64,000 nucleotides of DNA from Bacteroidota bacterium (GTDB lineage: Bacteria; Bacteroidota; Ignavibacteria; SZUA-365): the NCBI GenBank assembly GCA_003246455.1, contig QKAF01000110.1, positions 1 through 64,000 of the forward strand, in the 5' to 3' direction. Of this stretch, positions 34,777 to 48,885 are shown piece by piece. The notes under the pieces were generated by a model that saw nothing but the letters and a program-made list of their open reading frames with translations, was not told the origin of the DNA and made no database searches. The number at the start of each line of letters is the position of its first letter. The first letter of the stretch is position 1. The translations under genes were made by a program, and so were the position numbers.

Positions 34777-36087
34777 ATGGATCTCCTGTCGAAACACCGT
34801 GAATCCGTCTCCATAGCATATCAGAGCCTCACTCTGCACAAGACGCGCTCGTTTCTCACGATGCTCGGCATCGTCTTCGGCGTCGGTGCGGTGATCGCCA
34901 TGCTTTCCATCGGCGAAGGCGCCCGCCAGGAATCGCTGGAGCAGATCGAGGTCCTCGGCGTGCGCAACGTCATCATACGTTCGATGCCGCAGCCCGAATC
35001 CGACGACGACGATGCCGCCGGATCCGTCCGTCCCTACGGCATCTCCCTCAAGGATGCGGATGCTATCCGCAGCGTCTGCGGCTTCGCGGAGAAAATTGCC
35101 GTGAACTGGGAATCGAACCTGGAAGCGCGCACCTACCAGGGAACGGCACAGGTCAGGCTCATCGGCACGACGCCGGAAAATGAAGCGATTTTCAACGTCC
35201 GTCTGGAAGAGGGCGCCTTTCTATCTCCACATCATCTCACGGAATACGCGAACGTCTGCTGCATCGGCGCGGAGATCAAACAGAAGCTGTTCGGGTTTGA
35301 AAATCCGATGAATAAACTCGTGAAAATCGACGATCAATGGTTCACCGTCATCGGAGTCATCGCGGGGAAAAAAGAGGCCGTGACCGGAGACGCCTCCCTG
35401 CCCTCTCTCAATGCCAGCGTCCTGATTCCGCTGACAACAGCCATGGCGAAATTCCCGCGTGAAGCGACCGGAAGCGTTGCGCGCATGGGGAGGCGTTTTC
35501 GATTCCGGGGCAGCACGGGCACGGAGTATCTCGATCGGAACACCATCGATCAGATTGCGGTGCGGATCGATGAGAACACCGACATCGCTGAAGCTGCCTC
35601 GATTCTTACCCGCCTGCTCGAGAAACGGCACAACGATCAGCTCGACTTCACCGTGACGATCCCCGAGCAGCTCATCGAACAGAGCCAGAAAACCCAGAGC
35701 ATCTTCAATATCGTCATGGGGGCGATCGCAGGGATATCCCTGCTCGTCGGTGGGATCGGGATCATGAACATCATGCTCGCCTCCGTCCTCGAGCGGACGC
35801 GGGAGATCGGCGTTCGCCGCGCCATCGGCGCGACACGCGCGATGATCATCGCGCAGTTTCTCGCGGAGGCAACGATGCTTTCGGTGCTCGGCGGCGCTGC
35901 CGGAATCATTCTCGGCTGGGGACTGACCGAGATCATTACCGCATACGCCGAGTGGCGCACCATTATCAGTCTCTGGTCAATCGTGCTCGCCTTTACCGTG
36001 GCGGCTGCAACCGGTATCGTTTTCGGTTACTTCCCGGCGCGCCGCGCCGCGGACAAGGATGTCATCGAGGCCCTGCGTTATGAATAA
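34777..36087 (+). CDS. ABC transporter permease, MacB/FtsX type, without ATPase domain
   Basis: 436 aa from ATG 34777 (GTG 34774 is an alternative). TM1 is at about 27-47 (SFLTMLGIVFGVGAVIAMLSIGEGA), followed by a large periplasmic domain (MacB_PCD) to about 305. The C-terminal FtsX core has three helices with GGIGIMNIMLASVLERTREIGVRRAIGATR. In MacB the nucleotide-binding domain is fused at the N-terminus; it is absent here, and no ABC ATPase gene is next to it. The ATPase is probably encoded elsewhere. Confidence 0.87.
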   Translation: MDLLSKHRESVSIAYQSLTLHKTRSFLTMLGIVFGVGAVIAMLSIGEGARQESLEQIEVLGVRNVIIRSMPQPESDDDDAAGSVRPYGISLKDADAIRSVCGFAEKIAVNWESNLEARTYQGTAQVRLIGTTPENEAIFNVRLEEGAFLSPHHLTEYANVCCIGAEIKQKLFGFENPMNKLVKIDDQWFTVIGVIAGKKEAVTGDASLPSLNASVLIPLTTAMAKFPREATGSVARMGRRFRFRGSTGTEYLDRNTIDQIAVRIDENTDIAEAASILTRLLEKRHNDQLDFTVTIPEQLIEQSQKTQSIFNIVMGAIAGISLLVGGIGIMNIMLASVLERTREIGVRRAIGATRAMIIAQFLAEATMLSVLGGAAGIILGWGLTEIITAYAEWRTIISLWSIVLAFTVAAATGIVFGYFPARRAADKDVIEALRYE

Positions 36088-37573
36088 GCACTCCCATCGC
36101 TGTCGCATTATTCCCGTATTCCTGCTGCCCGTTTTTTTTCTCACCTCGTTCCAGTCGATCGCACAGCACCGGCTGACGCTGGACGCGGCACTCGATCTTG
36201 CTTTCGAACGGAGCTATACCGCGCGCAATGCACGCGAGCAGCTGCGGGCATCGGAGGCTGCTGCCGAAGCCGCCAGGCTCTCCCTCTATTCGAGCGTGGA
36301 CATGGAGTTCGACGTCCCGAATTACAGCAGGACCCTGCTCCCTCAGTTCAATCCCCTTACAGGACGAAACGAGTTTTTCCCCCTTGAACGAACACAGTGG
36401 TCCGGCCGTCTGGACGTCAATCAGCCGCTGATCTGGACCAACAGCACGATCACCCTCTCAGGCCTGATCTATCAGCAGCAGCAGCGCGACCTGAGTCCCG
36501 AAGGCGTTCCGTACCGGGACTGGTACACCGATCTCGCCATCCAGCTCCGTCAGCCGCTGCTCGTTCCGAATACGCAGCGCATCGCGCTGCGCAGCGCGGA
36601 AATCGACTTTGAAGAAGCGATGGCGGACTACGTACGCAACACGCTCGATCTGCGATTCACGGTCACCGAGCAGTTCTACAATCTCTATGCTGCTCAGGAG
36701 CGCCTGACCATTCAGGAAGACCGGGTCCGACAGGAAAACGAAACCTACACGACCGGACAGCGGAAATACCGGGCAGGCCTCATCGCGGAAGTAGAAGCAC
36801 TGCAGTTCGAGGTCGATCTCGCCGCCGCACAGAACGATCTGCTCGCCGCACAGAACACGCTGCTGTCCCAGGCAAACCAGTTCAAGATTCTCCTCGGGCT
36901 TCCGATTCGGGATTCGCTGTTCTGTGTTCTCAGAGACACGACCGTGACCCGGGTGCAGATCGATCCCGTCGAGGCAGTCGAACGCGCCAAGAAAACACGA
37001 GTGGATCTTCAGCGTGCCAGGAACAACATCGAACGCAGCGAACTGGCACTGGAGAACGTCCATGCAGCCCGCAGTATCCGCGGCGACCTCTTTCTCAGCT
37101 ACGGTCTCAACAAGAACGATGCGGACTTCTCCGGATTGTACAATAATCTCCGCGACACACGCCGTGCGGTGCTGACCGTGAGCATCCCGGTTTTCGACTG
37201 GGGGAAACACGGACAGGATATCGAGGCGGCGGAAGCACGGCTGCGGAGTTCTCAGCTTGCCGCGGAAAACGTCGAGCTGAATCTCGAGCGCGAGATACTC
37301 GATCTGATGCGCAGTATCGAATCGGCTTCCCGCCGCGCGGATGTCCTTCGGCAGTCTCGTAAAATCGCAGAGATCGCAAACGATATCAGTACGCGCCGAT
37401 ACGAAGTCGGGACCATCGGCTCGACGGAACTTGCGCAGGCGCGATCACGGCTCCTCCAGGCCCGGCTCTCTGCGCTTGAGGCGGTCATCGACTATCACCT
37501 GGCACTTGCAGACATGGCGAGACGCACGGCGTACGATTTTCGCACCGGAAGGACACTTGATGTACCGCGTTGA
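36080..37573 (+). CDS. TolC-family outer-membrane efflux protein
   Basis: 497 aa from MNKHSHRCRI, overlapping the permease by 8 bases. A signal peptide (IIPVFLLPVFFLTSFQSIAQ) precedes two OEP repeats: LTLDAALDLAFERSYTARNA with ITLSGLIYQQQ in the first, and VEALQFEVDLAAAQNDLLAAQN with VGTIGSTELAQARSRLLQAR in the second. TolC trimers make the outer-membrane channel for tripartite export. Completes the adaptor-permease-channel trio; substrate unknown. Confidence 0.9.
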   Translation: MNKHSHRCRIIPVFLLPVFFLTSFQSIAQHRLTLDAALDLAFERSYTARNAREQLRASEAAAEAARLSLYSSVDMEFDVPNYSRTLLPQFNPLTGRNEFFPLERTQWSGRLDVNQPLIWTNSTITLSGLIYQQQQRDLSPEGVPYRDWYTDLAIQLRQPLLVPNTQRIALRSAEIDFEEAMADYVRNTLDLRFTVTEQFYNLYAAQERLTIQEDRVRQENETYTTGQRKYRAGLIAEVEALQFEVDLAAAQNDLLAAQNTLLSQANQFKILLGLPIRDSLFCVLRDTTVTRVQIDPVEAVERAKKTRVDLQRARNNIERSELALENVHAARSIRGDLFLSYGLNKNDADFSGLYNNLRDTRRAVLTVSIPVFDWGKHGQDIEAAEARLRSSQLAAENVELNLEREILDLMRSIESASRRADVLRQSRKIAEIANDISTRRYEVGTIGSTELAQARSRLLQARLSALEAVIDYHLALADMARRTAYDFRTGRTLDVPR

Positions 37574-37586
37574 GTGCGGTCCCGCC

Positions 37587-37617
37587 TTGCTTTTCCGCAG
37601 GTCGCGGGCTAACTTTC
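37587..37617 (+). promoter_or_regulatory. Probable promoter of the rodZ-ligA-STAS group
   Basis: TTGCTT (37587-37592), 17-base spacer, TAACTTTC (37610-37617), seven of eight matches to TAnnTTTG. It is 53 bases before the rodZ-like ATG and just after the TolC-like stop. Confidence 0.6.
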
Positions 37618-37669
37618 ATACTTCAATCGTACTGCTTTACACACCCTCGTTTGAAGTGATTTCTCCCGC

Positions 37670-41405
<3,736 letters not shown>

Positions 41406-41468
41406 TAATCCCCGTTCACCGGGCGTGGCGCATACGTAACGTGCCAGAGCGTCCGCTACCGGCACACT

Positions 41469-42965
41469 ATGACATTCAGCCTTCTTGATGCCATCATCGT
41501 CATCCTTTACCTGGGCGGCATCGCGACGTTCGGTGTTCTCATCGGAGGCCGCCAGCGTTCCGCGCGGGATTACTTCGTCAGCGAGCGGCCGGTACCGTGG
41601 TGGGCGATCTGTCTTACGATCGTGGCGACGGAGACGAGCGCACTCACCTTCCTTTCCCTTCCCGGTGTTTCCTATGCCGGGTCCATGGTATTCCTCCAGC
41701 TTGCCTTCGGGTATATTCTTGGAAGAATCGCCGTCGCGATCTTCCTGATCCCGCGATACTTCGAGGGGGACATTTCCACGGCCTATGCATTGCTCGAGAG
41801 AAGATTCAGTCCGGGCGTGCGCCGCGGAGCCTCCGCGGTATTCATGGGGACCCGCCTTTTCGCGGACGGTGTTCGGCTCTATACCACTGCCATTCCCCTC
41901 GCCCTGCTGATCGAGGGCTTCGGACTCTTTCCGGACGCGGACCCGGTGTCGATCTATCTCATTTCCATGTCCGTTCTCACTGTCCTTACCCTCGTGTATG
42001 TTTTCTACGGAGGAATTCGTGCGGTGATCTGGACCGACGTGGTACAATGGGGCATCTATATTCTCGGAGCCGTCATTTCCCTGGTCATCCTCTTCCGCCT
42101 CCTTCCCGGCTCCCCGTTCGAATTGCTCGGGAAGTTGGCAGAGAGCGGTAAACTGCAGATCGTCCGCTTCCTCCCCGACGGAGGATGGGCAGCCCTGCTT
42201 ACCGAGCCGTATACGTTGCTCGCGGGACTGCTGGGCGGCACGGTACTGTCGATGGCGTCGCATGGAACGGATCAGCTGATCGTACAGCGCGTCCTCGCCG
42301 CCGGGGCTCCGGCCCCTGCCCGAAAGGCGATGATCATGAGCGGCTTCGTCATCCTGTTTCAATTTGCCGCCTTTCTGCTCGTCGGCGCGCTGCTCTCGCT
42401 GTATTTCGATAATTCCGCCTACACATCGAACGAGGTCTTCGCCGCGTTCATCCTTCACGAACTGCCACCCGGACTCACCGGCCTTATTGTCGCCGGAATC
42501 CTCGCCGCGGCGATGTCGACGCTTTCGAGCTCGATCAGCGCGCTGAGTTCCGCGACCATGCTGGATCTGATCATTCCGCTGCGCACATCCAAACTGGACG
42601 ATTCGCGTGCACTGCGGTACTCGCGGACCGTGTCGCTGTTCTGGGCTGTCGTACTTCTGCTGACCGCGGTGCTTTTCGTGCAGACACCGTCGACAGTAGT
42701 GGAACTTGCGCTGAGCATCGCATCCTACACGTACGGCGGACTGCTCGGACTCTTCTTCCTTTCCCTTCTTCGACGCCGCCTGCGATCGGCCGCCGTGACG
42801 ACCGGGTTCTTCGCGGGCATCGTCGGCAACGGACTGATCATACTGCTCACGCCCCTCGCCTGGACGTGGTACACTTTATCGGGCAGCATCATCACCATTG
42901 TCACGGCACTCGTTACCCAGCACATTCTGCAATCCGTGTCTTCAGGAAAAGGAGAGCACTCGTGA
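41469..42965 (+). CDS. Sodium:solute symporter (SSS family) 1
   Basis: 498 aa with about 13 membrane helices. Family signs: YFVSERPVPWWAICLTIVATETSALTFLSLPG (helix 2 region), RYFEGDISTAYALLERRF, LVYVFYGGIRAVIWTDVVQW, and the sodium-site helix GLIVAGILAAAMSTLSSSISALSSATMLDL. The substrate is open; the family carries sugars, sialic acid, amino acids and others. The next symporter begins inside its stop (GTGA). Confidence 0.9.
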   Translation: MTFSLLDAIIVILYLGGIATFGVLIGGRQRSARDYFVSERPVPWWAICLTIVATETSALTFLSLPGVSYAGSMVFLQLAFGYILGRIAVAIFLIPRYFEGDISTAYALLERRFSPGVRRGASAVFMGTRLFADGVRLYTTAIPLALLIEGFGLFPDADPVSIYLISMSVLTVLTLVYVFYGGIRAVIWTDVVQWGIYILGAVISLVILFRLLPGSPFELLGKLAESGKLQIVRFLPDGGWAALLTEPYTLLAGLLGGTVLSMASHGTDQLIVQRVLAAGAPAPARKAMIMSGFVILFQFAAFLLVGALLSLYFDNSAYTSNEVFAAFILHELPPGLTGLIVAGILAAAMSTLSSSISALSSATMLDLIIPLRTSKLDDSRALRYSRTVSLFWAVVLLLTAVLFVQTPSTVVELALSIASYTYGGLLGLFFLSLLRRRLRSAAVTTGFFAGIVGNGLIILLTPLAWTWYTLSGSIITIVTALVTQHILQSVSSGKGEHS

Positions 42966-44740
42966 CCGCACTTGACTGGTCTGTCATCATTGTCTATTTC
43001 GCCGTCAGTGTCGCCATTGGTCTGTACTATGCCCGACGGGCGGGACGCAGCACCGAGGAGTTTTTCCTCAGCGGGCGCAGTCTGCCATGGTGGCTCGCCG
43101 GACTCTCGATGGTTGCGACCACCTTCGCCGCAGATACCCCTCTCGCCGTCACCGAGCTCGTTGCAAAAAACGGAATCGCGGGCAACTGGCTGTGGTGGAA
43201 CATGGCCATCGGCGGTATGGTGACCGTCTTTTTCTTCGCGCATCTCTGGCGTCGCGCCGGAATCATGACGGATCTCGAGTTCATCGAGATCAGATATTCG
43301 GGAAAACCCGCCGCGTTTCTGCGCGGGTTCCGTGCCCTGTATCTCGGACTGTTCATGAACGCCATCATCATGGGATGGGTCAATCTCGCAATGGCGAGCG
43401 TGATCGAAGGAATGTTCGGCATTCCGGCTGCGCAGGTCTTCTGGTACGTCGCCGCCGCCATGGTCTTCACCGCCCTGTACAGTTCGGTGTCCGGTCTCTG
43501 GGGCGTTGCCGTGACCGACGCCGTGCAGTTCGTGATCGCGATGGCCGGTTGCATCGTGCTCGCCGTCGTCGTTGTCAATGATCCGGCGATCGGCGGTATC
43601 TCCAGTCTGCAGCACAGCCTCCCGGCGGATACGCTGCGCATCCTTCCGCGCATCACCTCGGTTTCGGACGGTGCCACCGGTGTGCTGGCCCTTTCCGCCG
43701 GCGCCTTCTTCGCATACGTCGGCGTGCAGTGGTGGGCATCCTGGTATCCGGGGGCCGAACCGGGCGGCGGCGGCTATATCGCCCAGCGGATGATGAGCAC
43801 GAAGAATGAACGGCATTCCGTATTTTCGGTTCTCTTTTTCCAGATTGCCTTCTACTGCCTCCGTCCCTGGCCGTGGATTCTCGTCGCCCTCGCCTCCCTC
43901 GTGCTCTACCCGCAGCTTACAGCTGCCGACGTGCGACTGGGTTACATCTACGCGATGAATGACTATCTCTCCCCCGGACTGAAGGGACTGCTGGTCGCCG
44001 CGTTTTTTGCCGCGTACATGTCGACCATCGCGACGCATCTCAACTGGGGAACCTCGTACCTCATTCACGACCTCTGGCGCCGGTTCGCCGCGCCGGGCAG
44101 AAGCGAGAAACACTACGTGCTGGTCTCCCGCATCACGACGGTCCTCCTCATGGTTGCCGCACTTTTTGTGACGCAGCTGCTCGATTCCATTGCCGGAACC
44201 TGGCAGTTCATCCTCGAATGCGGCGCAGGACTCGGGCTGGTACTTCTGCTGCGGTGGTACTGGTGGCGCGTCAACGCGTGGAGCGAGATCGCCGCGACCA
44301 TAACGCCGGCGATCGTGTATGCCGCAATCACCATCATCAACGCCGGCAGTCCTGAACCGGTCATCGTGTTTCCCCAGAGCATGTTCCTGATCGTGGGTAC
44401 GACAACCATCGCGTGGATACTGGTGACGTTTCTCACGCGCCCGACCGACTCCGCCGTTCTCGACAGCTTCTACCGGAGGGTACGACCTGCGGGTTTCTGG
44501 AAACGCTTCGCCGAGCGTCATCCTGACATCACACCGAGCGGTCATTTCCTCGCCCGTTTCGCCGGGTGGATTCTTGGCGTTCTTCTCATCTATTCCGTAC
44601 TTTTCACCCTGGGGTCGGTGTTCTTCGGCAGCGGAACAGAGATCCTGTTGTGGACGGCGACCGCCGTCGTTTCTTCTGTACTGCTCTGGCAGCTTCTGCT
44701 GCGACTCGAACGGAAAACCGGCAATGATTCGATTGTTTGA
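42962..44740 (+). CDS. Sodium:solute symporter (SSS family) 2
   Basis: 592 aa from GTG 42962, which overlaps the previous stop by four bases. Seen: LYYARRAGRSTEEFFLSGRSLPWWLAGLSMVATTFAADTP, YSSVSGLWGVAVTDAVQFVIAM, and LVAAFFAAYMSTIATHLNWGTSYLIHDLW, standard SSS features, and about 13-14 helices. It diverges widely from symporter 1 (about the only shared parts are the family motifs), so this is not a recent duplication. The GTG start makes coupling to the first gene likely. Confidence 0.9.
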   Translation: MTALDWSVIIVYFAVSVAIGLYYARRAGRSTEEFFLSGRSLPWWLAGLSMVATTFAADTPLAVTELVAKNGIAGNWLWWNMAIGGMVTVFFFAHLWRRAGIMTDLEFIEIRYSGKPAAFLRGFRALYLGLFMNAIIMGWVNLAMASVIEGMFGIPAAQVFWYVAAAMVFTALYSSVSGLWGVAVTDAVQFVIAMAGCIVLAVVVVNDPAIGGISSLQHSLPADTLRILPRITSVSDGATGVLALSAGAFFAYVGVQWWASWYPGAEPGGGGYIAQRMMSTKNERHSVFSVLFFQIAFYCLRPWPWILVALASLVLYPQLTAADVRLGYIYAMNDYLSPGLKGLLVAAFFAAYMSTIATHLNWGTSYLIHDLWRRFAAPGRSEKHYVLVSRITTVLLMVAALFVTQLLDSIAGTWQFILECGAGLGLVLLLRWYWWRVNAWSEIAATITPAIVYAAITIINAGSPEPVIVFPQSMFLIVGTTTIAWILVTFLTRPTDSAVLDSFYRRVRPAGFWKRFAERHPDITPSGHFLARFAGWILGVLLIYSVLFTLGSVFFGSGTEILLWTATAVVSSVLLWQLLLRLERKTGNDSIV

Positions 44741-45602
44741 AACACGTCGCGCGCGTCTGCGACGCCTGGCGCGCGTACGCTGCCTGGCCTGCGACCTGGA
44801 TGGAACGCTTCTTGCAAGCAGCAATACCATTCCGGAGGTCACGGCTGCGGCGATAGAGGAAGCGCGTTCACAGGGCGTCCGCATCATCCTCGCTTCCGGA
44901 AGGACCGATGCCTTCACCCGCCGGTTCGCGCGAGAAATCCGCAGCACATCGCCCGTCATTTCTCTGAACGGTGCCCTTGTCAAGGATGCCGATGGCTATG
45001 TGATCTCGTCGACGCCCCTCCCGAACGGGTTGGCTGCACTGACGGAGGAAGTAGCGAGAAAGATCTCTGCGGCGGGGCTGTCCTGGTCGCTTTTCACCGC
45101 CGACGGCATTCTCACAGCGGACGAAACACCGATCCTGCCGCGGTACCTTCGTTCTGAATCGGATGAGACCGTGCGGGTTCCTGATCTCCGCCCCTACCAC
45201 GACTATGCCGTGCTGCTCTGTGCCGGCGGTCCGTATCGCCAGGTTCAGCAGCTTTCTGTCGCGCTGGTCCGCAAGTACGGCAGAAAAATAAAACGTGCGA
45301 TGTATCAGAGCGGAAGCGGGAAGGATCTCTACTACCTCGAGGTCAGCGCGGCCAGTGTCAACAAGGCGACCGGGCTGCGCAGCGCGATCGCGTCCATGAA
45401 AATCGATCGTAAGGAAACCGCGGCGATCGGTGACTATTCCAATGATCTCGAAATGTGTAAGTTTGCTGGTGTGTCCGCAGCAATGATAAATGGCTTCAAG
45501 GATCTCAAGAACGTATCCGACTACATCACGGAGGCGGATAATAACGAAGGCGGCGTTGCAGAATTCCTGCGCGTGATTCTCGAGAGCCGAAATCGGAGTT
45601 AG
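44724..45602 (+). CDS. Cof-type HAD-IIB hydrolase
   Basis: 292 aa from MIRLFETRRARLRRLARVRC, overlapping the symporter by 17 bases. Motif I CLACDLDGTLLASSNTIPE, motif II IILASGRT, a C2-type cap in the middle, Lys in the SVNKATGLRSAI segment, and motif IV AIGDYSNDLEMCKFAGVSAAM. Such enzymes dephosphorylate sugar phosphates, PLP or other small phosphates. Co-transcription with two symporters hints at handling of the imported compound, but that is inference. Confidence 0.88.
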   Translation: MIRLFETRRARLRRLARVRCLACDLDGTLLASSNTIPEVTAAAIEEARSQGVRIILASGRTDAFTRRFAREIRSTSPVISLNGALVKDADGYVISSTPLPNGLAALTEEVARKISAAGLSWSLFTADGILTADETPILPRYLRSESDETVRVPDLRPYHDYAVLLCAGGPYRQVQQLSVALVRKYGRKIKRAMYQSGSGKDLYYLEVSAASVNKATGLRSAIASMKIDRKETAAIGDYSNDLEMCKFAGVSAAMINGFKDLKNVSDYITEADNNEGGVAEFLRVILESRNRS

Positions 45603-45608
45603 CAAGTT

Positions 45609-47963
45609 ATGAAGACCCATAAAGATGCCGGTACCGAATCTCCCCGATCGCTGATCGAGGTCCTCAAGTATGGAAATGCCGCGAAAATCACGCTGGCGGT
45701 CATCCTTGTCATCGTTATCGCCATGCTCTTTCCGAAGGGTCTCGAATCCCGGTATGATTACCGGGAAGGTGATATCTGGGTAGAGGACGATCTGATCGCT
45801 CCGTTCGGTTTCGCGATATACCGTGATCCCGCCGTCGTGGAGAAGGAGCAGACCGAAGCGGCGGAATCGACCCCGCTGAGCTTCGATCTTCTCCCGGATG
45901 TCGCGCCCGCCATGCGCGATACCATCAACAAGGCGATCAGCTACCTGACACGCGCGGCGAACGACGTCGAGGCGCGTCTGCCGCGGCGCCATCGCAGACA
46001 GGACATTGTCGCGCTCGCAGACAGCGTGGCGCGACGGGCCGCGAGAGATCCGCAGTTTCCCGCCCGGCTTACACAGCGGTACTGGAGATACTGGATGCTC
46101 CAGTGGGTCGGCGGCGACCTATCCTCTTCGGTGAACCAGCTGCGCGACCTCGCCAGAACCGGGATCCGGCAGGTGTACCAGCGCGGCTATCTTGACAGGG
46201 AAAAATCCTCCTTCGCGCAGAAGGTGCTGGCCATCCGCGCAGACAACACCACGGAGCTCCGTCGTCAGGTCAAGGACTTCTATGACCGGATCGATGTGGC
46301 TGCGTTGCTGCAGGAGACGTTCGTCACCGGGCTGAACCGGGATTCGTCGCGGGTGGATTTCATGTTCAATCTCGTCTATCCCCTTCTGCAGCCCAACGTC
46401 CGCTACAATCACGCGCAGACGCAGTTCGCCATCCAGGCGGCGATCAATTCCGTCATGCTGACGGACGATATCGTCAAGGAAAACGAACGTATCGTCAGCA
46501 GGCATGAACGCATTTCTCCCGAGGTGAAGGCGAAGCTCGATTCCTATATGCGCGCGAAGGCCGAGAGGACGGGCGACGGCAACCAGGTACTCCAGTTCCT
46601 CGGCCGCGTCGGCCACACGATCGCCATTCTGTTCCTGCCGGTGATATACATATCCCTGTTCCGGAAGAGAATAATCGGGGACAACTCGCGGCTCCTCCTG
46701 ATCTCCATTATCATTCTTCTCATCGCCTTCCTCTCATACCTGACATACACCCTGCCGGTGACGGGGCCGGTTCAGTACCTTATCATCGTGCCGACAGCGG
46801 CAATGCTGCTGACGGTGATCTTCGATTCCCGTGTCGCTTTCTATACGACCGTTTCGATATCGTTTCTTGTCGGTGCGCTGCGCGGAAACGAGTACGCCAT
46901 CATTCTCGCATCCATTCTCGCGGGCTCGCTCGCGATCTATACCGTCCGCGATGTCAAGAACCGGTCACAGATTTTCCGCTCCCTCTCTTTCATCCTGACC
47001 GGCTACGTGTTCGCGATTCTCATCAATGGTCTGCAGCGCGGGGTACCCATCGAGGAAATGGGAGTCGAATCGGCGTACGCGCTTGCCAACGCGGTGCTCT
47101 CCCCCGTGTTCACCTTCGGTCTGCTCATCTTTTTCGAGCGCGTCTTCCGGATTTCCACGGACCTGACGCTGCTTGAGCTTTCAGATTTCAACCACCCGCT
47201 GCTTCGCGATCTTTCCTCGCGCGCGCCGGGGACGTTCCACCACAGCATCGTGATGGGGACACTGGCGGAAGCCGCCGCGACGTCGATCGGCGCCAATGCT
47301 ACTCTGGCGCGTGTCGGCGCATACTACCATGACATCGGGAAGATGCTGGAACCCGAGTATTTCGTAGAGAACCAGATCGGCAGCGCCAATGTACACGACA
47401 ACCTGGATCCGAAATCGAGCGCGCGGAAAATCATCGACCACGTCGTACGCGGCATCGAACTGGCGAAGGAATACAATCTACCCGACCGCGTGATCGAATT
47501 CATTCCGGCGCATCATGGCACGACGCTCGTATCCTATTTCTACGAGAAGGAGAAATCCCGGGGCGAAGGAGAAACCGCGAAAAAGGACTTCCAGTATCGC
47601 GGCCCCAAACCCTATTCCAAGGAAACGGGGATCGTGATGCTCGCGGATACGATCGAAGCTGCGACGAGGGCGATCGAGGAACCGACCATCGACAAGATCC
47701 GTGAGCTCATCGACAGGATTGTCAGCAAACGGCTTGCCGACGGCGAACTCGAGAACTGCGACCTCACCTTCCGTGAGCTCACGACCATCAAGCAGAGCTT
47801 CCTCAACATTCTGACCGGAATTCACCACAGCCGCATCAAGTATCCGAGTGAGGAAGACGCGGCAGCCGCAAAGAAGATCGCGGAGAGAACCGCCAAGCTG
47901 CTGAACCTTCCGTCGACCACCGATGCCCTGATGCAGCGCATGAAGAAACTGGACTCGTTCTGA
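45609..47963 (+). CDS. 7TM-HD phosphodiesterase (PgpH/YqfF-like)
   Basis: 784 aa. N-terminal anchor (about 20-40), a 7TMR-HD extracellular domain (about 60-320), seven membrane helices (about 335-510), and a cytosolic HD domain with [32 protein letters not shown] and [23 protein letters not shown]. This is the architecture of PgpH, the membrane phosphodiesterase that degrades c-di-AMP. I see no c-di-AMP synthase here, so the substrate is by family only. Confidence 0.9.
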   Translation: MKTHKDAGTESPRSLIEVLKYGNAAKITLAVILVIVIAMLFPKGLESRYDYREGDIWVEDDLIAPFGFAIYRDPAVVEKEQTEAAESTPLSFDLLPDVAPAMRDTINKAISYLTRAANDVEARLPRRHRRQDIVALADSVARRAARDPQFPARLTQRYWRYWMLQWVGGDLSSSVNQLRDLARTGIRQVYQRGYLDREKSSFAQKVLAIRADNTTELRRQVKDFYDRIDVAALLQETFVTGLNRDSSRVDFMFNLVYPLLQPNVRYNHAQTQFAIQAAINSVMLTDDIVKENERIVSRHERISPEVKAKLDSYMRAKAERTGDGNQVLQFLGRVGHTIAILFLPVIYISLFRKRIIGDNSRLLLISIIILLIAFLSYLTYTLPVTGPVQYLIIVPTAAMLLTVIFDSRVAFYTTVSISFLVGALRGNEYAIILASILAGSLAIYTVRDVKNRSQIFRSLSFILTGYVFAILINGLQRGVPIEEMGVESAYALANAVLSPVFTFGLLIFFERVFRISTDLTLLELSDFNHPLLRDLSSRAPGTFHHSIVMGTLAEAAATSIGANATLARVGAYYHDIGKMLEPEYFVENQIGSANVHDNLDPKSSARKIIDHVVRGIELAKEYNLPDRVIEFIPAHHGTTLVSYFYEKEKSRGEGETAKKDFQYRGPKPYSKETGIVMLADTIEAATRAIEEPTIDKIRELIDRIVSKRLADGELENCDLTFRELTTIKQSFLNILTGIHHSRIKYPSEEDAAAAKKIAERTAKLLNLPSTTDALMQRMKKLDSF

Positions 47964-47964
47964 T

Positions 47965-48870
47965 ATGCCCGTGCTCCTGAAGACAGCAGTCACCGGATTC
48001 AGGAATTACCTTCGTCTGGAGCGCGGATTTTCGGAACATTCCGTGGCATCGTACCTGCTCGATCTTGCACGGTATACCGGCTGGCTCACCCGGGAACGCG
48101 GCATCGATGCAGCGTCCGATATAGGCCTTCGGGATATCACGGATTTCCTGCTCGATCTCAAGAATGCGGGCTACGCCGCATCCAGCATGGCGCGTACGAT
48201 TTCCGCGATCCGGCATTTCCACCGATTTCTCCTCGCGGAACGCCACTGCGAACAGAATCCCGCGGAGCAGCTCGACACCCCTGCGCTGACGCGCCATCTT
48301 CCCCTTGTGCTGACGCAGAACGAAGTGAGCGCAATTCTCGAGCAGCCCGACACGACCCAGCCGCTAGGGCTCCGCGACCGCGCAATCCTTGAGACGCTCT
48401 ACGCGACGGGAATGCGTGTGAGTGAGCTGACCTCGCTCACGCTCGAACAGCTCCTGCTTGACGACGGCCTGGCGCGTGTCTTCGGCAAAGGCAGCAAGGA
48501 ACGAATCGTTCCTGTGGGTTCTCAGGCGCGAAAGTGGTGTGACGAGTATATCCGGACTGTTCGGCCACGGCTGCTGAAGCGGGGAAAACCGCACCACGTC
48601 GTCTTTGTGAACAGCCGGGGCGGTCCGATCAGCCGGATGAGCATACTGACGATCACGAAAAAGTACGCGGCGCTTGCCGGTATCAGCATGGATGTCCACC
48701 CGCATACGTTTCGGCACTCTTTCGCGACACATCTGCTCGAGGGAGGTGCCGATCTGCGGTCCGTGCAGGAGATGCTCGGACACGCCGACATCAGTACGAC
48801 ACAGATCTATACACACGTGGACCGTGATTACATCAAGGAAGTGCACCGCACGTTCCACCCCAGGTCATGA
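47965..48870 (+). CDS. Tyrosine recombinase XerC/XerD
   Basis: 301 aa. N-terminal SAM-like DNA-binding domain (about 5-90; [23 protein letters not shown]), catalytic domain with [14 protein letters not shown] (first Arg), [40 protein letters not shown], and [10 protein letters not shown] with nucleophile Tyr282. The full R-K-H-R-H-Y set is present. Length and placement are like chromosomal XerC/D that resolve chromosome dimers, not like a phage integrase. Starts two bases after the previous gene. Confidence 0.92.
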   Translation: MPVLLKTAVTGFRNYLRLERGFSEHSVASYLLDLARYTGWLTRERGIDAASDIGLRDITDFLLDLKNAGYAASSMARTISAIRHFHRFLLAERHCEQNPAEQLDTPALTRHLPLVLTQNEVSAILEQPDTTQPLGLRDRAILETLYATGMRVSELTSLTLEQLLLDDGLARVFGKGSKERIVPVGSQARKWCDEYIRTVRPRLLKRGKPHHVVFVNSRGGPISRMSILTITKKYAALAGISMDVHPHTFRHSFATHLLEGGADLRSVQEMLGHADISTTQIYTHVDRDYIKEVHRTFHPRS

Positions 48871-48885
48871 TTCGGAGACGAGGCA

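Noticed and set aside
42725-44983. 752-codon minus-strand frame opposite the symporter genes
   Set aside because: Highly charged low-complexity translation without hydrophobic or domain features; it mirrors the membrane proteins on the plus strand.
47965-48870. Integrase of a mobile element
   Set aside because: The protein is XerC/D-like in length and motifs, sits in a housekeeping operon, and no att repeats or phage genes are nearby.
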